Origin: Citrobacter sp. Res13-Sevr-PEB04-36
GTDB taxonomy: Bacteria > Pseudomonadota > Gammaproteobacteria > Enterobacterales > Enterobacteriaceae
Reading direction: 5' to 3'
Assembly: GCF_015672735.1 (NCBI RefSeq)
Contig: NZ_JADABY010000039.1
Location: forward strand, 62,001-126,000
Length of the DNA: 64,000 nt
Both the position numbers and the translations under genes were made by a program. Of this stretch, positions 18,684 to 28,320 are shown piece by piece; the first letter of the stretch is position 1; each line of letters opens with the position of its first letter. The notes under the pieces are model-generated. The model worked only from the letters and a program-made list of their open reading frames with translations. It had not been told where the DNA came from and searched no databases.

Positions 18684-19189
18684 GGCATCTCCGGTGAGTC
18701 ATGTTCAGATGATGACGGGGAGCGTCATTATCGCTAGTAGGGAAAGTTGACTGAAAATAGTGTGCGGCAGGCGAGGGGCATTTTCGACGGGACAATCTGT
18801 TTTCGCTTCCAACAATCTTGCAAAAAAAAGTGTCGACAGGAGGCTTTACTGATAAGCGAGGCTTAAACGTTATCGGCGGCAGAAATAAAAAGAAAAAGAG
18901 AGCAAGGGGAATAAATTGCGAAATGCATCATGTTTTTAATCAGTATCTGATTATTTATGTTTCTGTTATGTAAATAACTAGCGATCAAATACTAACATTT
19001 ACGCGTTTGATTAATTTCAAAACGTAAACAAACGATGAAGATAACGTATTATAGCAACGCGTATCATCTTGCAAGTGGCACCAATAATTTTGTTCCGTTA
19101 GGTTGAAATAACGTTGTATAACATGTTCAGTCACTTTATTTTATCGCTATTACTTATCCCAAAATTCCGGTCCTAATGTGGAGGCTGTC
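18684..19189. promoter_or_regulatory. ydiQ-ydiP divergent control region with inverted repeats
   Basis: 506 bases, strongly AT-rich in its ydiP half. Two inverted repeats stand out: AATCAG-TAT-CTGATT (18938-18952), and a 31-base near-palindrome at 18998-19028 with outer arms TTTACG/CGTAAA and inner arms TTTGA/TCAAA. They are candidate operators for YdiP or a global regulator; no known site was recognised with certainty. No small gene seen. Confidence 0.45.
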
Positions 19190-20080
19190 ATGTATCAACG
19201 CTGTTTTGATAATGCCATGGAAACCCTTTTTGAGCAGGGGAAGACCCCTGTGTTTTCACGGTTCGTCATTAGTGACGATCCGAACTGGGAGTCAGGTCAC
19301 CATGTTCATGACAATGAAACCGAGCTCATTTATGTTAAAAAAGGTGTCGCCAGATTCATTATCGACTCATCACTGTATGTTGCACATGCTGGCGATATTG
19401 TGGTGATAGAACAAGGCCGGTTGCATGCGGTTGCGTCTGACAGCAGCGCACCGGCTACCACCTACACTTGCGCCCTGGCAGGGTTTCGCTTTAATGGCTG
19501 GCAGGATAACCAGTTGCTGCAGGCTCATTCATGCCCGGTGATTAGCGCCGGACAGGGGAAGGAGGTGATTAAGAGTATTTTTAACGAGCTGAGTGTTATG
19601 TTGCCACAGAGCAAAAATAATCCGACTTCGGCGGCCTATTATGCTTTCGCATATGCATTAACCGTACTGTATTATGAAAATTTCAAAAATGCATATCGTT
19701 CGGAGCAGGGGTATATTAAGAAAGATATTTTAATTAAAGATGTGTTGGTGTATTTAAATAATAATTTCCGTGAAAAAATAACGCTTGAGCAGTTGTCGAA
19801 AAAATTCCGTGCCAGCGTAAGTTATATTTGCCATGAATTTACCAAAGAGTATCGAATTTCACCGATTAATTATGTTATTCAACGGAGAATGACGGAGGCT
19901 AAATTTACTCTGACTAATACAGAATCATCACTGGCAGAAATTTCGTGGCGGGTAGGATATGAAAATGTCGATCACTTTGCCAAACTCTTTCAGCGACATG
20001 TGGGTTGTTCTCCCAGCGATTATCGCAAGCAGTTTAAAAACAATCTGCTTGAGCAGGAGTGTCTGATGCCGGAGATTTAG
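19190..20080 (+). CDS. ydiP: AraC-family transcriptional regulator YdiP
   Basis: 296 residues. N-terminal cupin-like sensing domain (HHVHDNETELIYVKKG, HAGDIVVIEQGRLHAV) and C-terminal double helix-turn-helix with LVYLNNNFREKITLEQLSKKFRASVSYICHEFTKEYRISPINYVIQRRM and EISWRVGYENVDHFAKLFQRHVGCSPSDYRKQFK. Start at 19190 (MYQRCFDNAMETLF) follows GGAGG. It sits between ydiQRST-fadK and ydiF-ydiO, which it probably regulates; its ligand is unknown. Confidence 0.92.
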   Translation: MYQRCFDNAMETLFEQGKTPVFSRFVISDDPNWESGHHVHDNETELIYVKKGVARFIIDSSLYVAHAGDIVVIEQGRLHAVASDSSAPATTYTCALAGFRFNGWQDNQLLQAHSCPVISAGQGKEVIKSIFNELSVMLPQSKNNPTSAAYYAFAYALTVLYYENFKNAYRSEQGYIKKDILIKDVLVYLNNNFREKITLEQLSKKFRASVSYICHEFTKEYRISPINYVIQRRMTEAKFTLTNTESSLAEISWRVGYENVDHFAKLFQRHVGCSPSDYRKQFKNNLLEQECLMPEI

Positions 20081-20097
20081 CTCCCGGTTTTCTTGGC

Positions 20098-20124
20098 GCC
20101 CGGTAAGCATTACGCCTACCGGGC
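20098..20124. repeat. REP-like inverted repeat between ydiP and ydiO
   Basis: GCCCGGTA (20098-20105) and TACCGGGC (20117-20124) form an 8-base-pair stem between the convergent ydiP and ydiO. It resembles half of a REP and could act as a bidirectional transcript end, though no T tract follows. Confidence 0.55.
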
Positions 20125-20133
20125 AATTGACCC

Positions 20134-21285
20134 TTACTTGTTCTGGTAATCTTTCAGGATCTGCCGACCCGCAACGTAAATCATGATTTCATCCGTGCCG
20201 CCGCCAATACGTTCGCAGCGTACATCGCGCCAGAAGCGAGAAACGCGGGCTTCATCGGTATAACCCAGACCGCCCATAATTTGAATCGCGTCGTCAATCA
20301 CTTCCATCGCCGTGCGGGCGCAGTATAATTTTGCCAGCGCAGCGCTGGTACGCAGCGATTGCTTCTGATCGGCCTGCCAGGCGACCTTCAACACCATATT
20401 GCGCATATTTTCGATTTTAACCGCCATCAGCGCCAGTTTTTCCTGGATCATCTGGTTGTGGCCAATCGGCTTGCCGAAAGCAATACGCTGGTTGGCGTAA
20501 CGTGCGGCATCTTCGAAGGCGCATTCGGCAAAGCCGGTACTGCGCGCGGCGTTGATAAGACGTTCCATTTCAAAGTTGTACATCACGTTGAGAAAGCCCA
20601 TGCCTTCTTCGCCGACCCTATCGCTTTCGTCAACTTCAACGTCGTCGAGGTAGACTTCGCAGGTGCTTAACATGTGCCAGCCGATTTTGTGCAGCGGATT
20701 CACCTTAATGCCTGGTTTACTGGAATCGACCCACCACAGCGTAAAGGCTTTCTTCGGATCTTTAGGCTCCGGATCGCGCGCCAGTACCAACATGTACGGG
20801 TACTCTTTAGCACCGGTAATAAAGGTTTTTTGTCCGTTCAGATACACTTTGCCGTTTTTACGGGTGTAGCTGGTGGTAGCGCTATTGTTGTCAGATCCTG
20901 CGCCCGGTTCGGTTAACGCCAGCGCATACGCCGGATCGCCGGTCTCCATGGTGCTTTCAGCCGTTTTACGCAACTGCTCGGCGGAACCAAAACGGAGCAT
21001 GCTGTGAATACACTGCCCGTTAGTGATTAAAAATGCCGGGGCGCCGCATTTTGACACTTCCATCAGCGCCAGCATTTGGGTGACATAATCTGCCGGTATG
21101 CCGCCGAACTCTTCCGGCACGCCCAGCATTGAAATACCGTTATCCGCAAGGGCACGCATAAACTCTTTCGGGTAGGTGGCCGTCTGATCGCAGGTGCGGA
21201 AATATTCCTCCGGGAAATTGCTGGTGATCAGCTCGCGAATACTGGCAAGCAACAGCTCTTGTTCTTCCGTTAACGAAAAGTCCAT
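20134..21285 (-). CDS. ydiO: Acyl-CoA dehydrogenase YdiO
   Basis: 383 residues of the acyl-CoA dehydrogenase family. N-terminal helical domain, middle domain (YALALTEPGAGSDNNSATTSYTRKNGKVYLNGQKTFITGA) and C-terminal domain (RIAFGKPIGHNQMIQEKLA, QIMGGLGYTDEARVSRFWRDVR). Predicted to oxidise or, as in CaiA-like proteins, reduce an acyl-CoA, exchanging electrons with the YdiQR flavoprotein. The usual C-terminal catalytic Glu is Gly in RIGGGTDEIM, while Glu241 in EMERLINAA is at the alternative base position of isovaleryl/long-chain enzymes. Downstream of ydiF with a 12-base gap. Confidence 0.92.
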   Translation of the reverse strand: MDFSLTEEQELLLASIRELITSNFPEEYFRTCDQTATYPKEFMRALADNGISMLGVPEEFGGIPADYVTQMLALMEVSKCGAPAFLITNGQCIHSMLRFGSAEQLRKTAESTMETGDPAYALALTEPGAGSDNNSATTSYTRKNGKVYLNGQKTFITGAKEYPYMLVLARDPEPKDPKKAFTLWWVDSSKPGIKVNPLHKIGWHMLSTCEVYLDDVEVDESDRVGEEGMGFLNVMYNFEMERLINAARSTGFAECAFEDAARYANQRIAFGKPIGHNQMIQEKLALMAVKIENMRNMVLKVAWQADQKQSLRTSAALAKLYCARTAMEVIDDAIQIMGGLGYTDEARVSRFWRDVRCERIGGGTDEIMIYVAGRQILKDYQNK

Positions 21286-21297
21286 TAGGTACTCCTT

Positions 21298-22893
21298 TTA
21301 ATTGGCGGCGTTGGGTAAAACGAAACCCATTGAGGTATTGATAAATAATCTTTCGTCCATGAGTTTTAACTCAGGAGAAATAACTGGGACGAAATCCATT
21401 TTGTCCAGAATATCTTCTTGTAAGGAAACACCAGGGGCAATTTCTACCAAGTGGAGACCATCCTCTTTTAATGTGAAGACGGCACGTTCGGTGATGTAAC
21501 GCACATCTAAACCGCGTTCAAGGGCGATTTTTCCACTGAAGGTTATTTCAGGTAATGCGCTGACGAATTTTTTCACCCGACCTTCCTGGACAATATTTAA
21601 TTTACCGTCGGCGACCTCTGTTTTAAGACTTCCGGCAGTGAGTGTGCCGCAGAAAATAATTTTCTTCGAGGTGGCGCTAATATCGATAAATCCGCCGGTG
21701 CCCATAATCTTGCCATTGAATTTATGCACGCCGACGTTACCGTGGCTGTCTACTTCGGCAAAACTCAAATAGCACACGTCGAGACCGCCGCCGTGGTAGA
21801 AATCGAACTGGGTGGTCATATCCATAATGGCACGGGTGTTAACGTTGGCACCGAAGGCAATGCCTTGTGAGGTAATACCGCCCACTGGACCAGTTTCTAC
21901 CGTCAGAATAAAGTCGTCGGCGCAGCCTTCTTCGCGTGCGACCAGACCAATGCCGTCAGCGATACCGACCCCTACGTTACCCACTGCGCCTTTGCGCATT
22001 TCGAACAGGGCGCGCCTGGCCACCAGTTTACGCTGGTTGAGCGGCAGGGCGATTTGCTGGCTGTCATCAAGGATAAAGTCGCCGGAAATAAAGCGGTTAA
22101 CAGGTGCCCCGCCGTACAGTTGGGTCTGGTCAGGGTCGACCACCACGATGTCCACCAGATAGCCCGGAATACGCACCGCTTTGGGATGAAGAGTGGCTTT
22201 CTTGACCATTTTTTGTACCTGCATCATGACGATGCCACCGTGATTATGCACGGCCTGGGCAATCACCAACGCATCGAGGTACATCACTTCATCTTCAAAC
22301 GTAGCGTAGCCTTCGCTATCGCAGGTGGTGGCGCGAATGAAGGCGATAGTGGGCGCGATGGCCTTGTAGTAGAGGTATTCCTTATTGTCTATCTCCACCA
22401 GTTTGATCAGATCGTCGGTGGTCACTTCATTGAGCTTGCCACCCTGCTGGCGGGGGTCAACAAACGTGCCGATACCGATATCACTCAGAATGCCCGGCTG
22501 GTGGGCTGCTGCTGCGCGTAGTGTTTGCGTTAATACGCCCTGGGGGTAGTTATAGGCGGCGATTTTATTTTTTTCGGCGAGTTCGGAGATCCGGGGTGAT
22601 TGTCCCCAATGTCCGCATAGCGCCCATTTGACCAATCCTTCTTGTGCCAACGGGCTAATACCCCGGTCGGCGCGATCGCCCAATCCCGTCGGACTAATTA
22701 GCGATAAATTACGCGGAGTTTGGCAAGTTTTATATTTTTCGGCCAGTGCGCTAATTAACGTGCTGGCCTCCAGAATACCGCCGCCGGCACCTAATATGCA
22801 GAGCGTGGCTTCATCAGGTATATAATTAACTGCGTCCGTTGCCGATAATACCGGCACCCGACCATTAATACGTTCAGGTCTGTTTAGTTTCAT
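21298..22893 (-). CDS. ydiF: Acetyl-CoA:acetoacetyl/propionate-type CoA transferase YdiF
   Basis: 531 residues, same as E. coli YdiF, a family I CoA transferase that moves CoA between short-chain acids. The catalytic Glu333 is present in ILTVETGPVGG; other blocks are GAGGGILEAS and GVGIADGIG. First gene of the ydiF-ydiO pair. Probably supplies or recycles short-chain acyl-CoA for the YdiO/YdiQRST system; the physiological substrate is not known. Confidence 0.93.
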   Translation of the reverse strand: MKLNRPERINGRVPVLSATDAVNYIPDEATLCILGAGGGILEASTLISALAEKYKTCQTPRNLSLISPTGLGDRADRGISPLAQEGLVKWALCGHWGQSPRISELAEKNKIAAYNYPQGVLTQTLRAAAAHQPGILSDIGIGTFVDPRQQGGKLNEVTTDDLIKLVEIDNKEYLYYKAIAPTIAFIRATTCDSEGYATFEDEVMYLDALVIAQAVHNHGGIVMMQVQKMVKKATLHPKAVRIPGYLVDIVVVDPDQTQLYGGAPVNRFISGDFILDDSQQIALPLNQRKLVARRALFEMRKGAVGNVGVGIADGIGLVAREEGCADDFILTVETGPVGGITSQGIAFGANVNTRAIMDMTTQFDFYHGGGLDVCYLSFAEVDSHGNVGVHKFNGKIMGTGGFIDISATSKKIIFCGTLTAGSLKTEVADGKLNIVQEGRVKKFVSALPEITFSGKIALERGLDVRYITERAVFTLKEDGLHLVEIAPGVSLQEDILDKMDFVPVISPELKLMDERLFINTSMGFVLPNAAN

Positions 22894-23048
22894 ATAAACT
22901 CCAGGTTACAGGCGTGAGGCTGCCTATCGTTTAATTCGATAAAAATAATGTGCATATTTTGAATGCAGTTAACCATCTGCCCGATATTCGCAGTGACGCG
23001 AATAATGGGGCAGGGGATTATTTAAAACAGTTCAGAAATATTCTGATA

Positions 23049-23807
23049 TTAAGCCTGATGCAAAATTGTCAGTACGCTACGCAGGTCGGAGACAGATATT
23101 TGCCCGGGCGCTGAGGCTTTTTTTACTGCGCCAAAGGTCGCCGCAGAACCAAAAACTTCACCCGCCAGTCGCGAAATTACGCCGGTTTTGGCCATCGACA
23201 TAGTAATAATCGGGCGGTCGGCGTAGTGCTCTTGCATCTCAAGCGTAGCGCTAAGCAGCGTCAGGACATCCGTCTTGTTTTGCGGCATTAGCGCAATTTT
23301 CGGGATATCTGCGCCCAGTTCCTGCATTTTACGCAGGCGCTGGATAATGTCTTCAGCTGCCGGTGTTTTATGGAAATCATGATTCGACATAATCACCAGG
23401 ACTTTCTTCGCGTGCGCATGCTCGACGGTGGCTTTAACCTGCTCATCGCCGGTAAACAACTCCAGATCGATCATATCCACCAGACCGCTATCCACTGCCG
23501 CACAGTTAAGCGCAATATAGTCTGCAACAGACAGTGCCTGTTCACCGCCTTCTTTGGCGCTGCGGAAGGTGAAAAGCAGCGGTTTATCATCCATCACGTC
23601 ACGGATCGTACGGGCTGCTTCCAGCACTGCGTCAATGGAGGAGACGTCGGCAAAATGGTCAACGCGCCATTCCAGAATGTCGAAGTCTGCTTCGCGGTAG
23701 GCCAGCGCTTCAGCTTTCACCGTGGCGATGTCTTTACCCATCAACGAAACAATGATTTTCGGCGCACCCTCGCCAATCACGAGGTTTCTTACGGTTACGG
23801 TTTTCAT
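23049..23807 (-). CDS. aroD: 3-dehydroquinate dehydratase, type I
   Basis: 252 residues. Dehydrates 3-dehydroquinate to 3-dehydroshikimate. The Schiff-base Lys170 ([10 protein letters not shown]) and general base His143 ([10 protein letters not shown]) are present. Follows ydiB with a 35-base gap and is read in the same direction, so the dehydratase and the quinate/shikimate dehydrogenase are probably made together. Confidence 0.96.
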   Translation of the reverse strand: MKTVTVRNLVIGEGAPKIIVSLMGKDIATVKAEALAYREADFDILEWRVDHFADVSSIDAVLEAARTIRDVMDDKPLLFTFRSAKEGGEQALSVADYIALNCAAVDSGLVDMIDLELFTGDEQVKATVEHAHAKKVLVIMSNHDFHKTPAAEDIIQRLRKMQELGADIPKIALMPQNKTDVLTLLSATLEMQEHYADRPIITMSMAKTGVISRLAGEVFGSAATFGAVKKASAPGQISVSDLRSVLTILHQA

Positions 23808-23842
23808 TGATTACCCTTTAAAAAATTACAGATCGTTGCCCG

Positions 23843-24709
23843 TCAGGCGGCAAACCCCATAACCTGCTTAACGTATTCCAGCGGAAAGTCTTTCCCGGTC
23901 CACAACTTAAACTGTTCAGCCCCTTGCCATAACAACATGCCGTAACCATCAATCGTTTTGCAACCGGCACGCTGTGCCTGCTGCAGTAACTTGGTCATAT
24001 GCGGGTTGTAGACGCATTCGGTCACCAGCAGGTCCGGGCGTAGCAGCGACTCATCGCTAACAATAGATTCATTTTCCAGCGGTTTCATGCCGACTTTTGT
24101 GCCATTAGTCAAAATGTCTGCGCTGGCCAGGGCGTCGGCAAAGGCCTGCTGGTCGGCCAGATCGATAACGGTCACCACGCAATCGGTGTTTTCATTCACG
24201 CGCTTAGCGAACTCAAGCGCCTTGTTATAGAAATCATCCTGACGGTTAAACAGTTTAATCTCTTTAATGCCTTCAATGGCAGCCTGTGCGCCAATAGCGG
24301 TTGATGCACCACCTGCGCCCAACAGTACCATGGTTTTACCTTTTATATCGAAGCCACTTTCTTTAATGGCGCGAATATGGCCGGTGCCGTCGGTGTTGTA
24401 GCCGCGAAGATAGCCATTGTCGTTAACGATGGTATTGATGGCACCGACCAGTTTAGCGGCGGGGGTTAATTCATCGACATATTCGCATGCCAACTGTTTA
24501 TTGGGCATAGAGACGCCGGTACCACGCATTTTTAATGCTTTCAATCCTTCAATGGCACCTGCAAATGTTGAGTTATCGACTTCAAATGCCATGTAGGTAA
24601 ACGGCAGTCCGGCTTTTTCCAGCGCTTTATTTTGCATTTCTGGTGACAGGCTATGTCTGATTGGGTAGGCCATCAGACCAATCAGTTCATATTTTGCAGT
24701 AACATCCAT
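23843..24709 (-). CDS. ydiB: Quinate/shikimate dehydrogenase YdiB
   Basis: 288 residues. Oxidises quinate or shikimate with NAD(P). Catalytic Lys71 (SMPNKQLA) and Asp107 (GYNTDGTGH) are in place, and the nucleotide-binding loop is [13 protein letters not shown]. The ydiN-ydiB-aroD order suggests uptake and catabolic-type use of quinate/shikimate, with YdiN as a candidate carrier. Confidence 0.95.
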   Translation of the reverse strand: MDVTAKYELIGLMAYPIRHSLSPEMQNKALEKAGLPFTYMAFEVDNSTFAGAIEGLKALKMRGTGVSMPNKQLACEYVDELTPAAKLVGAINTIVNDNGYLRGYNTDGTGHIRAIKESGFDIKGKTMVLLGAGGASTAIGAQAAIEGIKEIKLFNRQDDFYNKALEFAKRVNENTDCVVTVIDLADQQAFADALASADILTNGTKVGMKPLENESIVSDESLLRPDLLVTECVYNPHMTKLLQQAQRAGCKTIDGYGMLLWQGAEQFKLWTGKDFPLEYVKQVMGFAA

Positions 24710-24730
24710 TTTTAACTCCTTGTGAACTCT

Positions 24731-25966
24731 TTATTGAAAATAACGTTCGCCCAACCGCACATCGTTTTTGGGTATATCAAATACACGGTAGTAACGGATA
24801 AAGACGATAATGGCCGTGATAAATGCCAGTAGGGCAAAGACCAGATCGAGCAAAATAATGTATTGCAGGCCGATGTTAGACAGGTATCCGGTGATTAGCG
24901 GAATAATAAAGTTGGCAACGCCTCCCATCATCATATAAATACTGGTGACTTTGGCTTTGCTCTTTGGGAAGAATTCTGACATCACCGATACGCCCAGTTG
25001 TAAAATACCGCCAGCAGCAGAGAAACCGATGAGAAATGAGCCCGCGTTACACACCAGCGGTGAGGGGTACAGATAGATAACTGCAGCTGTAATGGTTGCC
25101 AGCCCGGCGTTAAACACGTTGGCCCAGATCGGACGGACTAATTTCTTCAGCAGTGCAGCAAAAATAAACACGCAGACCAGGGAACCCATGCTGTAGTAAG
25201 AGATAGTTTTCAACGCATCGGCTTCCGCCATTCCGGCAAAGGCCATGGCGTATTTCGGCATCCAGACCACGATAACGTAAAAGGTCGAAAATGCGGCGAC
25301 ACCGAACATCACTGATGCCACGCCTTCCAGCCACACCAGTGGCTTACTGTTCATTTGCGGCAGATCCTTCGCCACGCCTGCGTCCACCAGTTGGCTGGGG
25401 AAGCGGCTTTTGAGCAGCATGAAGGTAATCACCACGAACAGAACGCCCGGGATAATGACCGCGTAGCCGTACCAGATATGATTCAGCAGCATGGTGCTGA
25501 CAATAATCGGGTAGATCATCTGCCCAAACGACACCATTGCCTTTACCAGAATAACTGCCGAACCGGAGGCCTTGGGGAAACACTCCATTAATGCCGGATA
25601 GCCACCGGTATCCAGCGCGGAGTTGGCGACACCAACGCAAACCGCAAGAATAAAGGCAATCATCAGATTTGGGCTGGCGGGAATACCGAAGAAGAACAGC
25701 ATATAAAGAATGACGCCTAACAAGATAATGGCCCGACGGCCGAATTTATCGGAGAGTACGCCAAAGAATAAAATACTGACCAGTCGACCCAAACCGATGC
25801 CAGAAATTAAATAGGCGATCCCGGCATTGTCGGTGGAAAATTTCTCTGCAAGAGAGGTCATATTTTGTGCCAGCGTAATGACGCTAATACCATGCAGGAA
25901 ATAGCTAAAATAAATACAGATTATCGCCAGAAGAAATGGCGTATTTAAGGCCTTGTTCTGAGACAT
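24731..25966 (-). CDS. ydiN: MFS transporter YdiN
   Basis: 411 residues with about 12 hydrophobic helices and the MFS loop motif GVLSDKFGRRAII between helices 2 and 3. Substrate unknown; adjacency to ydiB-aroD suggests an aromatic-pathway acid such as quinate or shikimate. A paralogue of the neighbouring YdiM. Confidence 0.92.
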   Translation of the reverse strand: MSQNKALNTPFLLAIICIYFSYFLHGISVITLAQNMTSLAEKFSTDNAGIAYLISGIGLGRLVSILFFGVLSDKFGRRAIILLGVILYMLFFFGIPASPNLMIAFILAVCVGVANSALDTGGYPALMECFPKASGSAVILVKAMVSFGQMIYPIIVSTMLLNHIWYGYAVIIPGVLFVVITFMLLKSRFPSQLVDAGVAKDLPQMNSKPLVWLEGVASVMFGVAAFSTFYVIVVWMPKYAMAFAGMAEADALKTISYYSMGSLVCVFIFAALLKKLVRPIWANVFNAGLATITAAVIYLYPSPLVCNAGSFLIGFSAAGGILQLGVSVMSEFFPKSKAKVTSIYMMMGGVANFIIPLITGYLSNIGLQYIILLDLVFALLAFITAIIVFIRYYRVFDIPKNDVRLGERYFQ

Positions 25967-26206
25967 GTTGCAAATCTCCTTGCGGATTTTTAAATTGTTC
26001 TTTTTTCATCGCGCTAATTCTAATGACGATGACAATGTTATTACTATACCGATTGACGGATATCGAACCTACATAGCATGACGTTTAAGTGACCAGGTAT
26101 ATTGCATGCTAAAGTGTGAAATTAATTCTTCCTGCTATCGTTTTGCTGATGTTTTAAATGCTCACCCAATTATATTGCAGAAGCGGTGAACAATATTGCA
26201 ACCATA

Positions 26207-27418
26207 CTATTCGGCAAGTGGTGCCATTTTTAACGGATGCTTTGACGCCATGCGGCTGCGATATCCAATAAACAGTGCCAGCAGGAAGCCAACCGCGGCC
26301 ATGCCGGTATCAAACCACATAATATGGGCAATGCCGGTTTGTGAGAGTCGTGCCGTAATCAGAGGAATGGTGAAGGTGGCTATACTGCCCGCACTGTAAT
26401 AAATCCCGGTGGCTTTTCCTTTGGCATATGGGAAGCGTGCCGCCATCAACGTTAACCCGATTTGCACCACGCCGCCGGCAGATGAAAAACCGATAACAAA
26501 GGCGAAGATGATCACCACCACTGGCGCGGGATGCAGGCAGACCGTCAGCAGCGCGATAAGTGAGATAAACGTGTAAAGCATCAACAGGGACGGCGCACGT
26601 TCGGCCTTTCTTGCCAGTGGGGCGGTGATCATCACGCACAGAAGCGAACCGCAGGTGTAAATGCTTAACAGCTTGATGGATAAGGTATATGACATTCCGG
26701 CAACAAACTGTCCATACTGCGCCAGCCACTGGCTCACCAGGTAAAAGGTTGCCATTGAGATATAGCCATACAGGGTGTAACTGCCAAGATCGATCAGGGA
26801 ACAATGATGCTTAGCCACCGTCGTTTCTGGTATACGCTTGATAGCGGGTTGGTGCCCCGGATGTACTGGAAATCGACAACGAAATAAAAATACGCCGTTG
26901 GCAAGCATCATGCCCGCCGCCAGCAGGAAGGACCAACCAAACCAAAGCTCGGCCCACACCAACAGGCTGATGATCATCGGCAACAGGAACTGTCCGCTCG
27001 AGACAAAGGCTTTAATCAGAATATTGGCGGTGCTGGGGGAGCGAGGAAACGCCTCCATCAGGCTGGGATAGGTTCCTGCATCAAGAAAACTGTTTGCCAT
27101 CCCGGCTAAAAAACCAAACGCGTAGGCAATATAAATGCTGTGCGTATTAATAATACCTACAAAGAAACACAGGTAGCAGATCATACCGAGCAGGATAAAC
27201 GGTCTACGTCCATAGCGATCGGAGAGTAAACCTGCCAGTAATAAGACGCTTAATCGACCGATGCCGAGAGAGGAAATGACAATTGAAACGCCAGCCGTAT
27301 TGGTTTGCCACTGTTGTTCCAGTGAGGACATATTGAGGCTCATCAGAATGACCCCCATACCGTGTACCAGATAATTAAGGTACAGCCCTATCGCAGTGGA
27401 GAAATAGGTATTTTTCAT
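26207..27418 (-). CDS. ydiM: MFS transporter YdiM
   Basis: 403 residues, about 12 membrane segments, MFS motif GLLSDRYGRRPFIL. Related to YdiN along its length (SLNMSSLEQQWQTNTAGVSIVISSLGIGR against QNMTSLAEKFSTDNAGIAYLISGIGLGR), so the two arose by tandem duplication. Separated from ydiN by 240 bases of AT-rich sequence with no gene. Substrate unknown. Confidence 0.92.
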   Translation of the reverse strand: MKNTYFSTAIGLYLNYLVHGMGVILMSLNMSSLEQQWQTNTAGVSIVISSLGIGRLSVLLLAGLLSDRYGRRPFILLGMICYLCFFVGIINTHSIYIAYAFGFLAGMANSFLDAGTYPSLMEAFPRSPSTANILIKAFVSSGQFLLPMIISLLVWAELWFGWSFLLAAGMMLANGVFLFRCRFPVHPGHQPAIKRIPETTVAKHHCSLIDLGSYTLYGYISMATFYLVSQWLAQYGQFVAGMSYTLSIKLLSIYTCGSLLCVMITAPLARKAERAPSLLMLYTFISLIALLTVCLHPAPVVVIIFAFVIGFSSAGGVVQIGLTLMAARFPYAKGKATGIYYSAGSIATFTIPLITARLSQTGIAHIMWFDTGMAAVGFLLALFIGYRSRMASKHPLKMAPLAE

Positions 27419-27465
27419 AATGTGTTACTCAGCGAAGAGGCTAAAGGGTGTGGCGTCGCGGTTTC

Positions 27466-27822
27466 TTAGCACAAACGCTCGAGATCGTGAGCATAGAGTT
27501 CAACAGCCGTCGATTGATAAATTTTCCAGTCGAGAAAATTATCGTTGTTATACACTGCCTGAAAAGACGTCAGGTCGGGGAAAAAACGCATCGTATTATT
27601 ACCAATACGATTGTTTATTTTTTCGATGATCGCGTTAATTCGCAATCTGCGTTTCGCTTTCATTTCTGAGCAACGCTGCACGATGTTCTCCGGGATATCA
27701 CGTTCACCATTTTCCCATTGCAGCCAGGCGATAACATTGCCATCCAACGCGATATAAATTGCACTTTCCTCAACCGATAGCGCAAAAAGATGGCGGAATG
27801 CCTGCAATTCGAATGCGTTCAT
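27466..27822 (-). CDS. ydiL: DUF1870 / HTH-type protein YdiL
   Basis: 118 residues. Matches E. coli YdiL, whose structure has a helix-turn-helix-like N-terminal half (LSVEESAIYIALDGNVIAWLQWENGERDIPE). The C-terminal half (AIIEKINNRIGNNTMRFFPDLTSFQ, DWKIYQSTAVELYAHDLERLC) is best conserved. Probably a small DNA-binding regulator, role unknown. A second in-frame ATG one codon upstream exists. Confidence 0.88.
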   Translation of the reverse strand: MNAFELQAFRHLFALSVEESAIYIALDGNVIAWLQWENGERDIPENIVQRCSEMKAKRRLRINAIIEKINNRIGNNTMRFFPDLTSFQAVYNNDNFLDWKIYQSTAVELYAHDLERLC

Positions 27823-28028
27823 CATTTCATCACTTAATAAAAACGGTGGAGTAGTAATAGCATTACTGTGGATATTTCAACTTGAAGAGAGTCACACTAT
27901 CTTGTGCAATATTATTTGTTATTAGGCTGTGAATATGCGGAGTTTTATCAATAAGAGCAGGGGAAAGGTGCAAAGCTGTAAGTTGCTGATGGTGAGGTTG
28001 CATGTCAGTTAGCGCAGGTAGAAAAATA

Positions 28029-28134
28029 AAAAAAAAGCCCATCGTGGGAGATGGGCAAAGACTACACACAGCAATTCGTTGTTTCACTCAGGGGATTTCC
28101 ATGCTTATAAATCAATGTGTTGATCTAAAGCCTT
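28029..28134 (-). ncRNA. rprA: RprA small RNA
   Basis: About 106 nt on the minus strand. The central GGAAATCCCCTGAGTGAAAC stretch and the terminator GCCCATCTCCCACGATGGGC followed by Ts are identical to E. coli RprA, and the 5' hairpin region differs at a few paired positions. RprA binds Hfq, opens the rpoS leader for translation, and is induced by RcsB and Cpx in E. coli. Same place, between ydiL and ydiK. The 5' end is estimated by alignment. Confidence 0.93.
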
Positions 28135-28289
28135 GAGACAATAGTAGGCATGTCGATTTTTCACGTCGATCAGATTCATCTCAATAGTTTAAAAACTGTA
28201 AAGAAATTGCGACACAAATGAGAGTTTTTAAGGCAGAAAGCGTGGGATTGGGGCTATGAATGGTGAAGCATCAGTAAGCTGCATTAAAC

Positions 28290-28314
28290 AATCAGGCGGC
28301 GACGCCGCCTGATT
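28290..28314 (-). terminator. Terminator of ydiK
   Basis: AATCAGGCGGC and GCCGCCTGATT form an 11-base-pair stem with a 3-base loop just past the ydiK stop. Only a weak T-rich tail follows on the minus strand. Confidence 0.65.
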
Positions 28315-28320
28315 TCAGAG

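Noticed and set aside
27863-28087. Open frame of 74 codons on the minus strand
   Set aside because: It lies across the RprA RNA and its terminator; the conserved sRNA explains the sequence better than a protein.
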